Shown: positions 15,079 through 23,639 of the stretch, one piece after another
Numbering within the stretch: the stretch's first letter is position 1
Layout of the letters: every line of letters begins with the position of its first letter
NCBI GenBank assembly: GCA_945865295.1
Contig: CAMBDE010000012.1
Coordinates: 1-39,942 of the forward strand
Origin: Chitinophaga pinensis
GTDB lineage: Bacteria > Bacteroidota > Bacteroidia > Chitinophagales > Chitinophagaceae
Reading direction: 5' to 3'
DNA length: 39,942 nt
The notes under the pieces: generated by a model
What the model was told of the DNA's origin: nothing
Databases searched by the model: none
Seen by the model: only the letters and a program-made list of their open reading frames with translations
Translations under genes and position numbers: made by a program

Positions 15079-16650
15079 TTATATTTTAATGATGGTCTTA
15101 ACGTATTGATGTATTCCATTTTGAATTCTAATGTAATAAACACCTGGCTTTAAATCACCACCAATTAAAGTGACGCTATTCATGCCAGCATAACTATAAG
15201 TGCCATCTACTAATAATTTTATGACGGTGCCAGATGTATCAAGTAATTGAACTAAAGTATGTCCTCCCTCTGTTTTAAATTCTATTCTTGATTGATTTGA
15301 AAAAGGATTTGGATAAGCCACAATCATTGCATTTTTTTCAAATACAGGATTTTTCATTTCAACTGCACAAGCACTTGCATTGATTAAGTTTAAAGTTGGA
15401 AACTGCTTGAGTATGATTTCTTGATTGTCTGCATCTTTCACACAGAACCAATTTTTTAAAATCGAATTATAAATAGTTCTAAAATCATATTGGTAAGGAA
15501 CGTTATCACCTACTGTTACATTAGCAGGTATCGTTGGATTATCACCAAAAACCCCACCTCTCACATTTTTACCAAATAAGAACAATGGAGCAGCTGCACC
15601 ATGGTCTGTGCCGCCACTTGCATTTGATTTAATCCTTCTTCCAAACTCTGAATAGGTCATGCCTATGACTCTATCTTCAATCTCCTGATTTTTAATATCA
15701 TTCTGAAAAGCACCAATGGCCTCTGATACTGCACCTAATAAATTTGCATGTGAGCCAGTAGCTGTATCAGTTGCCACAGCTTGACCAGCGTGCGTATCAA
15801 ATCCGCCATAATTTACTAAGTATATTTTTGTTTTCAATCCCCCTTTAATCAATCTTGAAACAATTTTTAATTGATTGGAAAGACTTGTGTTGGGATAAGT
15901 GACTTGTTGCTTCACAGCGTCAGATGCCGCTTTAATGCGTGTAGCATATTTATTGGTTTGCTTTGAAATTCTTCTTAAAAAACTTAATTCATACCCCGCA
16001 TTGGTATTGGGAACGGCTTGTTCACTCGCATCAAATAAGCTATAAAATGCGCTTGGATCAGAAATACTCATACCCATATTCACAATTGGGCCCTGACAAG
16101 TGAGTGAAGCAATAGAACCAATTTGAATGGCTAAAGGATCCGTATCAACTTCATTTGGGTAATTGTCTGGAAAGCCTGGGTAGTTATTATCTAAAAAACG
16201 TCCAACCCATCCAGTATTTAAATATTCGGTGCTATCAGAACCACTCATCCAAATATCGGTTGCTCTAAAATGCGAAAAATTTGGCTGAGGATAGCCTACT
16301 GCTTGAACAACATCAAGCTGTCCATCATTGAATAATCTTTGCATGGCTGTCATGGAAGGATGTAATCCGGTTCCATTAAATCCATTTAAACCCAGTATCT
16401 TTTTTTCGGGGATGGCAATATTGGTCCTTGCATTATAGTATGCTCCATATTGATTGATTGGGAGCACGGTATTGAGTCCATCATTCCCTCCATTCAATTG
16501 AATGATTACTAGCACCCTATCATTGTTTACATTCGCCAATACATCTGGCTCAACCATACTGTGGTTGTTTAACACATGTATTGGATTACCGCTAATCACT
16601 GTAGGCGTTAGAACTGCAAGACTATTGCGTAAAAAAGTGCTTCTTTTCAT
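15079..16650 (-). CDS. DUF1501 family protein with type IX secretion C-terminal tail
   Basis: A 523-residue protein. Residues 40-400 match the DUF1501 family, which is related to alkaline-phosphatase/sulfatase folds: VIIQLNGGNDGLNTV near the N-terminus, FSHFRATDIWMSG, GGFDTHAGQ, TYSEFGRRIKSNASGGTDHGAAAPLFLFG. The N-terminus (MKRSTFLRNSLAVL...) resembles a weak signal sequence. Residues about 440-523 are a Por secretion system sorting domain: AYPNPFSNQSRIEF, LLDTSGTVIK, LKPGVYYIRI and a basic C-terminal end, so the protein is probably exported by T9SS and placed on the cell surface. Its ATG directly follows the DUF1800 stop (TAAATG). Function of the pair is unknown. Confidence 0.9.
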   Translation of the reverse strand: MKRSTFLRNSLAVLTPTVISGNPIHVLNNHSMVEPDVLANVNNDRVLVIIQLNGGNDGLNTVLPINQYGAYYNARTNIAIPEKKILGLNGFNGTGLHPSMTAMQRLFNDGQLDVVQAVGYPQPNFSHFRATDIWMSGSDSTEYLNTGWVGRFLDNNYPGFPDNYPNEVDTDPLAIQIGSIASLTCQGPIVNMGMSISDPSAFYSLFDASEQAVPNTNAGYELSFLRRISKQTNKYATRIKAASDAVKQQVTYPNTSLSNQLKIVSRLIKGGLKTKIYLVNYGGFDTHAGQAVATDTATGSHANLLGAVSEAIGAFQNDIKNQEIEDRVIGMTYSEFGRRIKSNASGGTDHGAAAPLFLFGKNVRGGVFGDNPTIPANVTVGDNVPYQYDFRTIYNSILKNWFCVKDADNQEIILKQFPTLNLINASACAVEMKNPVFEKNAMIVAYPNPFSNQSRIEFKTEGGHTLVQLLDTSGTVIKLLVDGTYSYAGMNSVTLIGGDLKPGVYYIRIQNGIHQYVKTIIKI

Positions 16651-18255
16651 TTAACTTAATTGATAGTCTGACAGGTTCATAATATATTTTACAAGTACTT
16701 TCAATCGGGTATTCACCAAATTAAAGTTGCCTGTACTTTGATTCGCCTGATAGCTATTCCAAGCCTCTGTCCAATAGTAATCAGAAGTTTGCCCGCTTAA
16801 CAAAATTTGTTTTTTTAAATTGTCTTTAATCGTTTGATCTATTTCGGTTGAAATTAAAAGATCAAATATATCTTGAATCAATTGATTGGGATTGGATGGA
16901 ATGCTGGAAATAGATTTTGAAAAAGAGATTAAATCTATAATGACTCTTTTACCATTTCTGGTATAGCCAGTCTCAAGCATCAAGTCGGTAAATTTATTTC
17001 GCTTTGGTAGTGTATCGGCATTGATCCACAATTCACCATATTCAGGTGACTGATAATAGGCAGGCCATCCCGCTACATTAGGCGGATCTGCAAGGCTTTG
17101 CCCAAAATTATTTAATTGACCCACCATATTATTGAAATGCATGTAGGCGTCTGCATAATCTGTAATCGCATTTGGAAAAACTACATTGGTTTTACGCAAA
17201 GTGCCAATGACATGGTCAACCGGACTTTTGATTTGACATCCAATGTACAAGGGATCATAAAAATGTGCACTATTTAAAAGGGCAGTCAATACTGGCTTAA
17301 TTTCAAAATTATTATTTTTAAAAATCGTAGCGAGCGGCGTGATGATATTTTTTTCAACGGTCTCATCAATATAATAAAAGACAAACCATCTGTAAAGCCT
17401 TCTGCAGATATATTTTGCCATGTCTTCTTTTGCAAATAACATGTCTATTAATTCGTCTGTTTCGCCAGCCCCTGCAGCACCTGACTTTCCAGTAATCACT
17501 TTATTATTATAGTAGCTAGAAAATTGCTTACTGCCAGTATCATGTCTTGTTGCATCAAAATAACTATTATAGCTTGCATTGATACGCCATCCAGTTAACA
17601 CTCTTGCTGCAGCTTTCACATCTGCTTCTGAATATTGAACTGCATTGTCCTTGCCAACGGTAAATAGTTCTTGTAATTCTCTGCCATAGTTTTCGTCTGG
17701 TGCAGTTGCAGAATTCAAATAACCATTCAAGTACCTTAACATACCAGGATCAATGGTGACTGCTTTGATCATAGTTTTGTAATTCCCAAGGGCATTTTTT
17801 CTTAAAGTATCATGGTGTTGATATACATAATTGCCTATTGAAATGGTATCCGCTTCTGTTCCAAAATGGTTGGCCCAAAACAAGGTCAATTTTTCTCTGA
17901 TACTAATATCTTGATGAATCATTACCCCAGTAAGCCATTTTTTATAGCTATTCCTTCTTAGGCCGTTGATGGTGCCATCATTGGTTGGTTGGTTGACCCA
18001 AGTAGTTCCTGGCGCAACAGTTGGATCAATGACGGTGGCTGTATTGTATTCGTTGAGGGGAGGACTAGGAATAGGATCAGTTGGATTGAGTAATGCCGTT
18101 ACTGAAGCATTCAGCCCCTTTGCTAAAAATTGTTGAATTTCTGTATGCTTAGCACCAAAAAGCACTCTATTTAATAAATGAGTCGTTGTTTGCTTAGTCC
18201 AAGGGCCTTGGTAGGTTTCAAGTCCTTTATTGCTAGAAAGGGGGCTTAGCGGCAT
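16651..18255 (-). CDS. DUF1800 family protein
   Basis: A 534-residue member of DUF1800, recognisable from GPWTKQTTTHLLNRVLFGAKHTEI at its start, FWANHFGTE, LRKNALGNYKTM, GRELQELFTVG, AARVLTGWRI, LAKEDMAKYICRRLYRWFV-like segments and PPNVAGWPAYY. It has no obvious signal peptide and no T9SS tail, unlike its partner DUF1501 encoded directly downstream. DUF1800 and DUF1501 genes occur together in many bacteria, but the biochemical role is unknown. Its stop and the next ATG abut, so the two are likely made in fixed proportion. The upstream 137-bp gap is divergent to the M28 peptidase gene. Confidence 0.9.
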   Translation of the reverse strand: MPLSPLSSNKGLETYQGPWTKQTTTHLLNRVLFGAKHTEIQQFLAKGLNASVTALLNPTDPIPSPPLNEYNTATVIDPTVAPGTTWVNQPTNDGTINGLRRNSYKKWLTGVMIHQDISIREKLTLFWANHFGTEADTISIGNYVYQHHDTLRKNALGNYKTMIKAVTIDPGMLRYLNGYLNSATAPDENYGRELQELFTVGKDNAVQYSEADVKAAARVLTGWRINASYNSYFDATRHDTGSKQFSSYYNNKVITGKSGAAGAGETDELIDMLFAKEDMAKYICRRLYRWFVFYYIDETVEKNIITPLATIFKNNNFEIKPVLTALLNSAHFYDPLYIGCQIKSPVDHVIGTLRKTNVVFPNAITDYADAYMHFNNMVGQLNNFGQSLADPPNVAGWPAYYQSPEYGELWINADTLPKRNKFTDLMLETGYTRNGKRVIIDLISFSKSISSIPSNPNQLIQDIFDLLISTEIDQTIKDNLKKQILLSGQTSDYYWTEAWNSYQANQSTGNFNLVNTRLKVLVKYIMNLSDYQLS

Positions 18256-18392
18256 GCAAGTGATTTGTTAGCAATTTAGATAATTATCAAATTCAAAAGT
18301 TTAAAACGCTTATTTTTCATTCCGGCTGTCATCATTTTTTTCATTTGCATTCAAAATGAAATTATCTTTAAAGCAATTCTAAAATAGTTAAT

Positions 18393-19682
18393 ATGAAAAT
18401 GATTAAATTAATGTGTATCGCATTGTTAATTTCATGTTTAGGTATTAGCCAAATGATTAATAAGATAATCACTAAGTCCGAAACAGAGAGGATTGAGCGT
18501 ATTTTAGCTTCAGACGAAATGGAAGGTCGAAGAACTTTTAGTCCAAGCATTGATAAAGCAGCAACATTTATTGCCAAGGAATTTGATGCCGCAGGATTAA
18601 AGTCTGTAAAAGGAGACAATAATTTCTTACAATCATTTTCTATTAATAGACCAAAATTCATCAGCTTGTCTGCAAGTTTAGATGGTGCCACTATTGACAA
18701 TAAGCAAGTGATTGTAGTGACCATTGAACCAGAAATTAAAATCACAGAAGCAACAGGATATGCGGTATCAAAAATAACAGCAGGAGAAAATTTAAATCAG
18801 GCAGCAGCAAAAATCATTGGTGCAAATCAAAAAACGATGGTGCTAGTAGATGAGTCGCATACACAAAATTTTGGGAGACTGGTTCGCTTTAAAAATAATT
18901 TAGCTTCTAATCAAGCTTCCATTGTTTTTATTTTAACCAATACAGCACCAGTTAAATATGCGATACAAGCGAGTCACCAAATAGAGACAATGGCTTTAGC
19001 GAATGTAGTAGCTATGATTCCAGGAAAAACTTTGCCAAATGAATATGTTATTTTTTCGGGTCATTACGATCACATAGGCATCAATACAAAAAACATGGTG
19101 AATGGGGATTCTATCTACAATGGTGCCAACGACGATGCTGCAGGAACTACTGCAATGATTATGTTGTCAAAATATTATAAAGCACTCAATAACAATGCTC
19201 GAACAATTATATTCGCAGCATTTACAGCAGAGGAAGTGGGTGGATATGGCGCTCAATATTTTTCAAAGCAATTGGATCCAGCTAAAGTGGTTGCGATGTT
19301 TAATATCGAAATGATTGGTACGGAGAGTAAGTGGGGCAAGAATAGTGCCTATATCACTGGATTTGATAAGACCAATATGGGTGCTATTTTACAAAAAAAC
19401 TTAGAAGGGTCCAGCTTTAAATTTTATCCAGATCCTTATACAGAACAAAATTTATTTTACCGTTCAGACAATGCAACACTTGCTAGATTGGGTGTAGCGG
19501 CGCATACCATCTCTACTTCTAAAATGGATTCAGAGCCAAATTACCATAAAGCATCGGATCAAATAGAGACTTTAGATTTAGATAATATGAATGAAATCAT
19601 TAAAGCAATTGCTTTAAGTGCTGGGTCAATTGTTGCAGGAAAAGACACCCCAACAAGAGTGGATACTTCGCAACTAAAATAA
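18393..19682 (+). CDS. Exported M28 family zinc aminopeptidase
   Basis: A 429-residue protein with an N-terminal hydrophobic export signal (MKMIKLMCIALLISCLGIS). The M28 zinc-peptidase core shows all ligands: His224 and Asp226 in SGHYDHIG, Asp247/Asp248 in GANDDAAG, the catalytic Glu280 and ligand Glu281 in TAEEVGG, and a terminal His in NYHKASDQIETLD. Residues 100-210 form an inserted PA-like domain. The family are di-zinc aminopeptidases or, in some cases, glutaminyl cyclases. It is first in a three-gene plus-strand operon; the next gene starts 18 bases after its stop. Confidence 0.93.
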   Translation: MKMIKLMCIALLISCLGISQMINKIITKSETERIERILASDEMEGRRTFSPSIDKAATFIAKEFDAAGLKSVKGDNNFLQSFSINRPKFISLSASLDGATIDNKQVIVVTIEPEIKITEATGYAVSKITAGENLNQAAAKIIGANQKTMVLVDESHTQNFGRLVRFKNNLASNQASIVFILTNTAPVKYAIQASHQIETMALANVVAMIPGKTLPNEYVIFSGHYDHIGINTKNMVNGDSIYNGANDDAAGTTAMIMLSKYYKALNNNARTIIFAAFTAEEVGGYGAQYFSKQLDPAKVVAMFNIEMIGTESKWGKNSAYITGFDKTNMGAILQKNLEGSSFKFYPDPYTEQNLFYRSDNATLARLGVAAHTISTSKMDSEPNYHKASDQIETLDLDNMNEIIKAIALSAGSIVAGKDTPTRVDTSQLK

Positions 19683-19700
19683 TTAAAAGACTTCTGATTT

Positions 19701-20909
19701 ATGAAAAAGCAATTTGTACTTTTTTTACTTTGTATTAGTGTCACCGCAACTGCGCAAGTAAAATCTTATTTCCCGCCTGCAGACAATTGGGAAAGAAAAA
19801 CACTAACTAGTTTACGTATAGATAGTAGTTTGATGCATCAAGCGATTCAGTTCGCTTTAACGCATGAGACAAAATTTCCGAAAAATTTAATGCTTTCACA
19901 AGCGATGCAATTTGGGAAAGAACCTTTTTCTGATCCTATTGGACCAATGGCAAGCCGTGGTCCAGCAGCGGGTATTATTGTGTACAAAGGGTATATTATT
20001 GCAGAATGGGGTAATCTACATGCAGTTGAAATGGTGAACAGTATCACAAAAAGTATGTTATCTACGGTAGTAGGTTTAGCTGTAGAAAAAGGATTGATTC
20101 GTTCGATAGAAGATAAAGTAGCAACTTATATGCCACCTATTGAATTGGCAAATTCGACTACTACGATAGATCAAAATCCTATCGCTCAAACTTCATTTAT
20201 ATATCCCTTTGATTCAGAACACAACAAAAAAATAAATTGGAATCATTTATTAAGACAAACAAGCGATTGGGAAGGTGTTTTATGGGGCAAGCCAGATTGG
20301 GCAGATAGACCTTCCGATAAACCAGAGGAGTGGACCACAAGAAAACGTTTTGAACCAGGCACGGTGTATAAATACAATGACACTAGAGTCAACGCATTGG
20401 CACTGGCGGCAACTACAGTTTGGAGAAAGCCTTTGCCAGAAGTGCTAAGAGAACAAGTGATGCAACCTATTGGCGCATCCAATACATGGGCATGGACAGG
20501 TTATAAAAATGCATGGATTGTATTAGATGGCAAAATGATTCAGTCAGTGAGTGGTGGAGGGCATTTTGGTGGCGGCTTATTTATCAATGCCTATGATATG
20601 GCTAGATTTGGATTGCTTACTTTGAGAAAAGGCAACTGGAATGGGAAGCAAATCATTTCAGAGGATTGGATAAAAAATGCTACGACTCCAACTACAGCTT
20701 ATACTGGCTATGGCTTTATGAATTATTTTTTAAACACAGACAAAAAAATGTATCCATCTGCACCCGCATCCGCCTATGCACATATTGGTAATGGCACGAA
20801 TGCAATTTATGTTGATAAGGAGAACGATATTGTTGCAGTCATCAAATGGATGGATGACAAATCAATCGATGGATTCTTAAAATTAGTATTGACTGCTTTA
20901 CCAAAATAA
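19701..20909 (+). CDS. Exported serine hydrolase, beta-lactamase fold
   Basis: A 402-residue protein with signal peptide MKKQFVLFLLCISVTATAQ. The catalytic pair is S114-I-T-K117 (in NSITKSM), followed by a YND motif in VYKYNDTRVN and a HIGNG segment that takes the KTG place. This is the class C/esterase-type branch and differs from the other serine hydrolase in the window (11902-13434) in length and motif use, so they are not recent duplicates. Substrate unknown; peptidoglycan peptides, esters or amides are all possible. Second gene of the M28 operon, with 11 bases to the next start. Confidence 0.9.
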   Translation: MKKQFVLFLLCISVTATAQVKSYFPPADNWERKTLTSLRIDSSLMHQAIQFALTHETKFPKNLMLSQAMQFGKEPFSDPIGPMASRGPAAGIIVYKGYIIAEWGNLHAVEMVNSITKSMLSTVVGLAVEKGLIRSIEDKVATYMPPIELANSTTTIDQNPIAQTSFIYPFDSEHNKKINWNHLLRQTSDWEGVLWGKPDWADRPSDKPEEWTTRKRFEPGTVYKYNDTRVNALALAATTVWRKPLPEVLREQVMQPIGASNTWAWTGYKNAWIVLDGKMIQSVSGGGHFGGGLFINAYDMARFGLLTLRKGNWNGKQIISEDWIKNATTPTTAYTGYGFMNYFLNTDKKMYPSAPASAYAHIGNGTNAIYVDKENDIVAVIKWMDDKSIDGFLKLVLTALPK

Positions 20910-20920
20910 ATTTTAAAAAA

Positions 20921-21388
20921 ATGAGTAAGAAAATTTTATTTACCCTATTGATTCTATGTATTACAAAATTCTTGTCTAACGCGCAATCCTCAAATTCAGC
21001 AGGATTTGCTGCTCCCGAAAAGGAGGTCAAGCAAGTGATTCAAAATATGTTTCGTGCAATGATACAAGCAGACACGATTTTATTAAAAACTTGTTTTTCG
21101 GATAATGTTATTTTTCAAACTATTTTAAATAAACCAGAGGGCGCCGTTATTAAAACAGAATCTATCAATGATTTTATTCAAAGTATTGGTAAGCAAACAC
21201 CCAATGTATTAGATGAAAGAATTGAATTTGGGGCAATTCAAATGGATGAACTCATGGCCACAGTATGGACACCCTATACCTTTTATTATAAAGGGCAATA
21301 TTCACACAAGGGTGTAAATAGTTTTCAGCTAGTTAGATTAAAAGAAGGCTGGAAGATTCAATACCTGATTGATACGAGGTATAAATAA
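20921..21388 (+). CDS. Exported NTF2-like (SnoaL/DUF4440-type) protein
   Basis: A 155-residue protein with a signal peptide (MSKKILFTLLILCITKFLSNAQ) and an NTF2-like cone-shaped domain: KEVKQVIQNMFRAMIQADT, LKTCFSDNVIFQT, TPYTFYYKGQYSHKGVNSFQLVR, GWKIQYLIDTRY. This fold usually forms a small pocket used for binding or for simple enzymatic steps; no catalytic residues can be named here. It closes the operon with M28 peptidase and serine hydrolase. A purine-rich stretch 4 to 12 bases before the start (AATTTTAAAAAA) is typical of the A/T-rich leaders in this genome. Confidence 0.8.
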   Translation: MSKKILFTLLILCITKFLSNAQSSNSAGFAAPEKEVKQVIQNMFRAMIQADTILLKTCFSDNVIFQTILNKPEGAVIKTESINDFIQSIGKQTPNVLDERIEFGAIQMDELMATVWTPYTFYYKGQYSHKGVNSFQLVRLKEGWKIQYLIDTRYK

Positions 21389-21410
21389 TCCAATTTTGCT
21401 TTTAATATAT

Positions 21411-22184
21411 TTATTGCTTGACTACCTTTAATTGATTTTGGAATTGCTGAGGTTGATTGGTTGTGATCCATTCTACACCTTGTTGTTGTAAAATCGCTAA
21501 ATCAGATAATTCATTTACGGTCCAACTGCCAATTTTTAATCCTGCTTGTTTAGCAGTTGCACTTAATTGACTATTCATTTTAAATGAGGTATAATGCAAA
21601 TTAATACCATCAAATTGATTTTTCACGACTGCATCAATTGTTAAGTCAGATTCTAAGTATAATACGATTGCTTTTGAATGCTGCTCTTTTATCCATGAAA
21701 GGATGTCTTTACTAAAACTGATATAGACAATACGTTTTTCAATTTTTAATTTTTTTGCTAAGGCCAATGTTTCAATCGTTGCTAAATAGTCTTGTTCTTT
21801 ATCTTTAATGGCTGCTTTGATTTCACAAATGAGCAAGGTTTTGTGTTTGTCTTGTGTACCCTTTGAAAAGTATTGTTCAAGTGTTGGCAAAGATTCGCCG
21901 TTGGATAATTTGTTTCTGTTTAAATAGGCGTAGGTATTGGTTTGAATTGTATCGCCAAAATGCACAGGATCATGGTTCACAACAAGCACGCCATCTGCTG
22001 TTCTTCTAACATCAAATTCTGCACCATCACATTTTAAAGCAATTGCTTTTTCTAAGGATGCAATTGAATTTTCTGGTAAGTTAAACTCTTTCCATGCACC
22101 ACGATGTGCAATAATTTTTGTTTTTTGGGCGTTTGATGTGTTCATGAGTAGGATCAATAAAAGGCTAGAAATTATTTTAAACAT
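21411..22184 (-). CDS. Exported glycerophosphodiester phosphodiesterase
   Basis: A 257-residue protein with a signal peptide (MFKIISSLLLILLMNTSNAQ) and the GDPD TIM-barrel. Catalytic and metal-binding residues are visible: HRG in IIAHRGAWKE, the acidic pair and Glu in PENSIASLEKAI...CDGAEFDVRRTADG, and His in VVNHDPVHFG. The C-terminal strands GLKIGSWTVNEL and GVEWITTNQP are standard. The enzyme splits deacylated phospholipids (glycerophosphoalcohols) into glycerol-3-phosphate and alcohol; the signal peptide places it in the periplasm. It converges on the NTF2-like gene with 22 bases between stops, and diverges from the DUF3050 gene. Confidence 0.94.
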   Translation of the reverse strand: MFKIISSLLLILLMNTSNAQKTKIIAHRGAWKEFNLPENSIASLEKAIALKCDGAEFDVRRTADGVLVVNHDPVHFGDTIQTNTYAYLNRNKLSNGESLPTLEQYFSKGTQDKHKTLLICEIKAAIKDKEQDYLATIETLALAKKLKIEKRIVYISFSKDILSWIKEQHSKAIVLYLESDLTIDAVVKNQFDGINLHYTSFKMNSQLSATAKQAGLKIGSWTVNELSDLAILQQQGVEWITTNQPQQFQNQLKVVKQ

Positions 22185-22299
22185 ACAATTTATTTAATAG
22201 GGTTTGACTTAGGTAAGGTCGCTTTTGTTTTATGAAAGCAATCCGTTTTAGTTCTTAGTTTAAGTATTAAGGTACTAAAATAATATTAGTTAAACAGCA

Positions 22300-22330
22300 T
22301 TTGCTAATTTTTCATATTTACTTAACTTTG
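22300..22330 (+). promoter_or_regulatory. Bacteroidota housekeeping promoter for DUF3050 gene
   Basis: TTTG at 22300-22303 and TAACTTTG at 22323-22330, separated by 19 bases: a full match to the Bacteroidota primary-sigma consensus TTTG-N19-TAnnTTTG. It predicts a leader of about 14 bases before the ATG at 22349 and argues against the upstream in-frame start at 22301, which would lie inside the promoter. Confidence 0.8.
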
Positions 22331-22348
22331 CGCTCTTCAAAACACTAT

Positions 22349-23107
22349 ATGAATCAACCTATCCAGCAATTAAAAATAGCCATAGAGCCAAGTAGAGCCC
22401 AATTGTTAGCACACCCTGTGTACCATCAAATACAGACTTTAACGGAATTACAAAAATTTGCAGAAGTGCATGTGTTTGCGGTGTGGGATTTTATGAGTTT
22501 ACTTAAATCCTTGCAACAAAAGCTAACCTGTGTGCAAACGCCATGGGTACCTATTGGTTCGGCGAATACAAGGTATTTAATCAATGAAATTGTGTTGGGA
22601 GAAGAATCCGATGTGGATGCTTTTGACAATCGTATAAGCCATTTTGAATTGTATCAACAAGCGATGCGTCAAATGGGTGCTTCTACAAGTGGCATAGAAA
22701 GCTTGATGCATGCGCTTCAGTCAGGTACTAGTATAGAACCTGCCATTCAACAATTGAATTGCGCAGCATCTGTAAAAGACTTTTTGAATTTTACATTTAA
22801 GATAGTCAACCACGCGCCTGCACATGTGCAAGCTGCTGTGTTTACTTTTGGAAGAGAGGATTTAATCCCAGATATGTTTACACGCTTACTAGAAAAATTA
22901 GTAGCAGAAGCGCCAGAAAAAGTATCCATTTTTAAATATTATATCGAGCGACATATCGAAGTAGATGGGGGTCATCATAGCCATCTAGCTTTGGAGATGG
23001 TATCAGAGCTTTGTGGAGAAGACGATGCGAAGTGGGAAGAAGCAGAACAAGCTTCGATAGAAGCTTTACAAATCCGCGCTAAGCTTTGGAATGCAGTTAC
23101 TGCATAA
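22349..23107 (+). CDS. DUF3050 family protein, possible haem-oxygenase-like diiron enzyme
   Basis: From the ATG at 22349 the product is 252 residues, soluble and largely helical, and matches DUF3050 (FAEVHVFAVWDFMSLLKSLQ at 38-57, PWVPIGSANTRYLINEIVLGEESD at 65-88, HIEVDGGHHSHLALEM at 202-217). Function of the family is unproven. The motif His202-x3-Asp206-x2-His209, with acidic/His residues on helix 1 (Glu39, His41, Asp47) and Glu80/Glu85 on a later helix, resembles the metal site of haem-oxygenase-like diiron oxidases and oxygenases. That reading is inference. The upstream start would overlap the promoter. Divergent from the GDPD gene and convergent with the short asparaginase. Confidence 0.85.
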   Translation: MNQPIQQLKIAIEPSRAQLLAHPVYHQIQTLTELQKFAEVHVFAVWDFMSLLKSLQQKLTCVQTPWVPIGSANTRYLINEIVLGEESDVDAFDNRISHFELYQQAMRQMGASTSGIESLMHALQSGTSIEPAIQQLNCAASVKDFLNFTFKIVNHAPAHVQAAVFTFGREDLIPDMFTRLLEKLVAEAPEKVSIFKYYIERHIEVDGGHHSHLALEMVSELCGEDDAKWEEAEQASIEALQIRAKLWNAVTA

Positions 23108-23140
23108 ATAAAGTATGATCAGGAGATTGGCAAAGCAATT

Positions 23141-23632
23141 TTATATTACTTCAAACGCTCCCTTCTCCGTATTTTTTCTGACTTTATCTGCTTCAAAATA
23201 TTTACCATTCATAGCGATATAAACGCCGTTTGGAAGTACTTGTGTAAATGCGAGTGCACTACCTAAATTGAATAAACCATCAGAACTACCAAACTTGTAT
23301 GGAATCATTGCACCCGTGAGTACAATTGTTTTATTAGGACAATGTTTTTGTAAATAAAGCGCGGAAGTGGTCATGGTATCTGTGCCATGGGTAATCACTA
23401 TTTTTTCTGCACCAGAGGCATTGCATGCCGATGCAATGACGGCACGATCTGCTTCTACAAAATCAAGACTATCTTTCATCATCAAAGTTGTAATGGATAA
23501 ATCCAAATTGCTTCTGCCTAAATGAAGCATTTCATGCAAATGCGTTTCTTTGAAAAAAAGATTACCGTTTAACTCGTTGTACGCTTTATCAAATGTACCA
23601 CCAGTTACAAAAACTTGTATCCTTAAATTCAT
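23141..23632 (-). CDS. Short, single-domain asparaginase-like protein
   Basis: A 163-residue protein equal to the N-terminal domain of L-asparaginases: TGGTFDK (residues 10-16) with the first catalytic Thr, the second catalytic set in THGTDTM (Thr-Asp), VLTGAMIPYKFGSSDG and a C-terminal NGKYFEADKVRKN. Full asparaginases are about 330 residues and add a C-terminal domain; that domain is absent here and the stop is clean, so this belongs to the half-size family and is not a fragment caused by frameshift. The substrate may be asparagine or another amide. It follows the S41 protease gene by seven bases, thus same operon. Cytoplasmic: no signal peptide. Confidence 0.87.
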   Translation of the reverse strand: MNLRIQVFVTGGTFDKAYNELNGNLFFKETHLHEMLHLGRSNLDLSITTLMMKDSLDFVEADRAVIASACNASGAEKIVITHGTDTMTTSALYLQKHCPNKTIVLTGAMIPYKFGSSDGLFNLGSALAFTQVLPNGVYIAMNGKYFEADKVRKNTEKGAFEVI

Positions 23633-23639
23633 AGAATAT

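Noticed and set aside
18340..18360. TTCATTT-N7-AAATGAA inverted repeat between the DUF1800 and M28 genes
   Set aside because: Short A/T-rich arms of this length are expected by chance in such DNA and no promoter element is aligned with it.
22301..22348. N-terminal extension of the DUF3050 protein
   Set aside because: These bases hold a full TTTG-N19-TAnnTTTG promoter, and the family starts at the later ATG.
23141..23632. Asparaginase as a truncated pseudogene
   Set aside because: Length, clean stop and intact catalytic motifs fit the known half-size asparaginase family.
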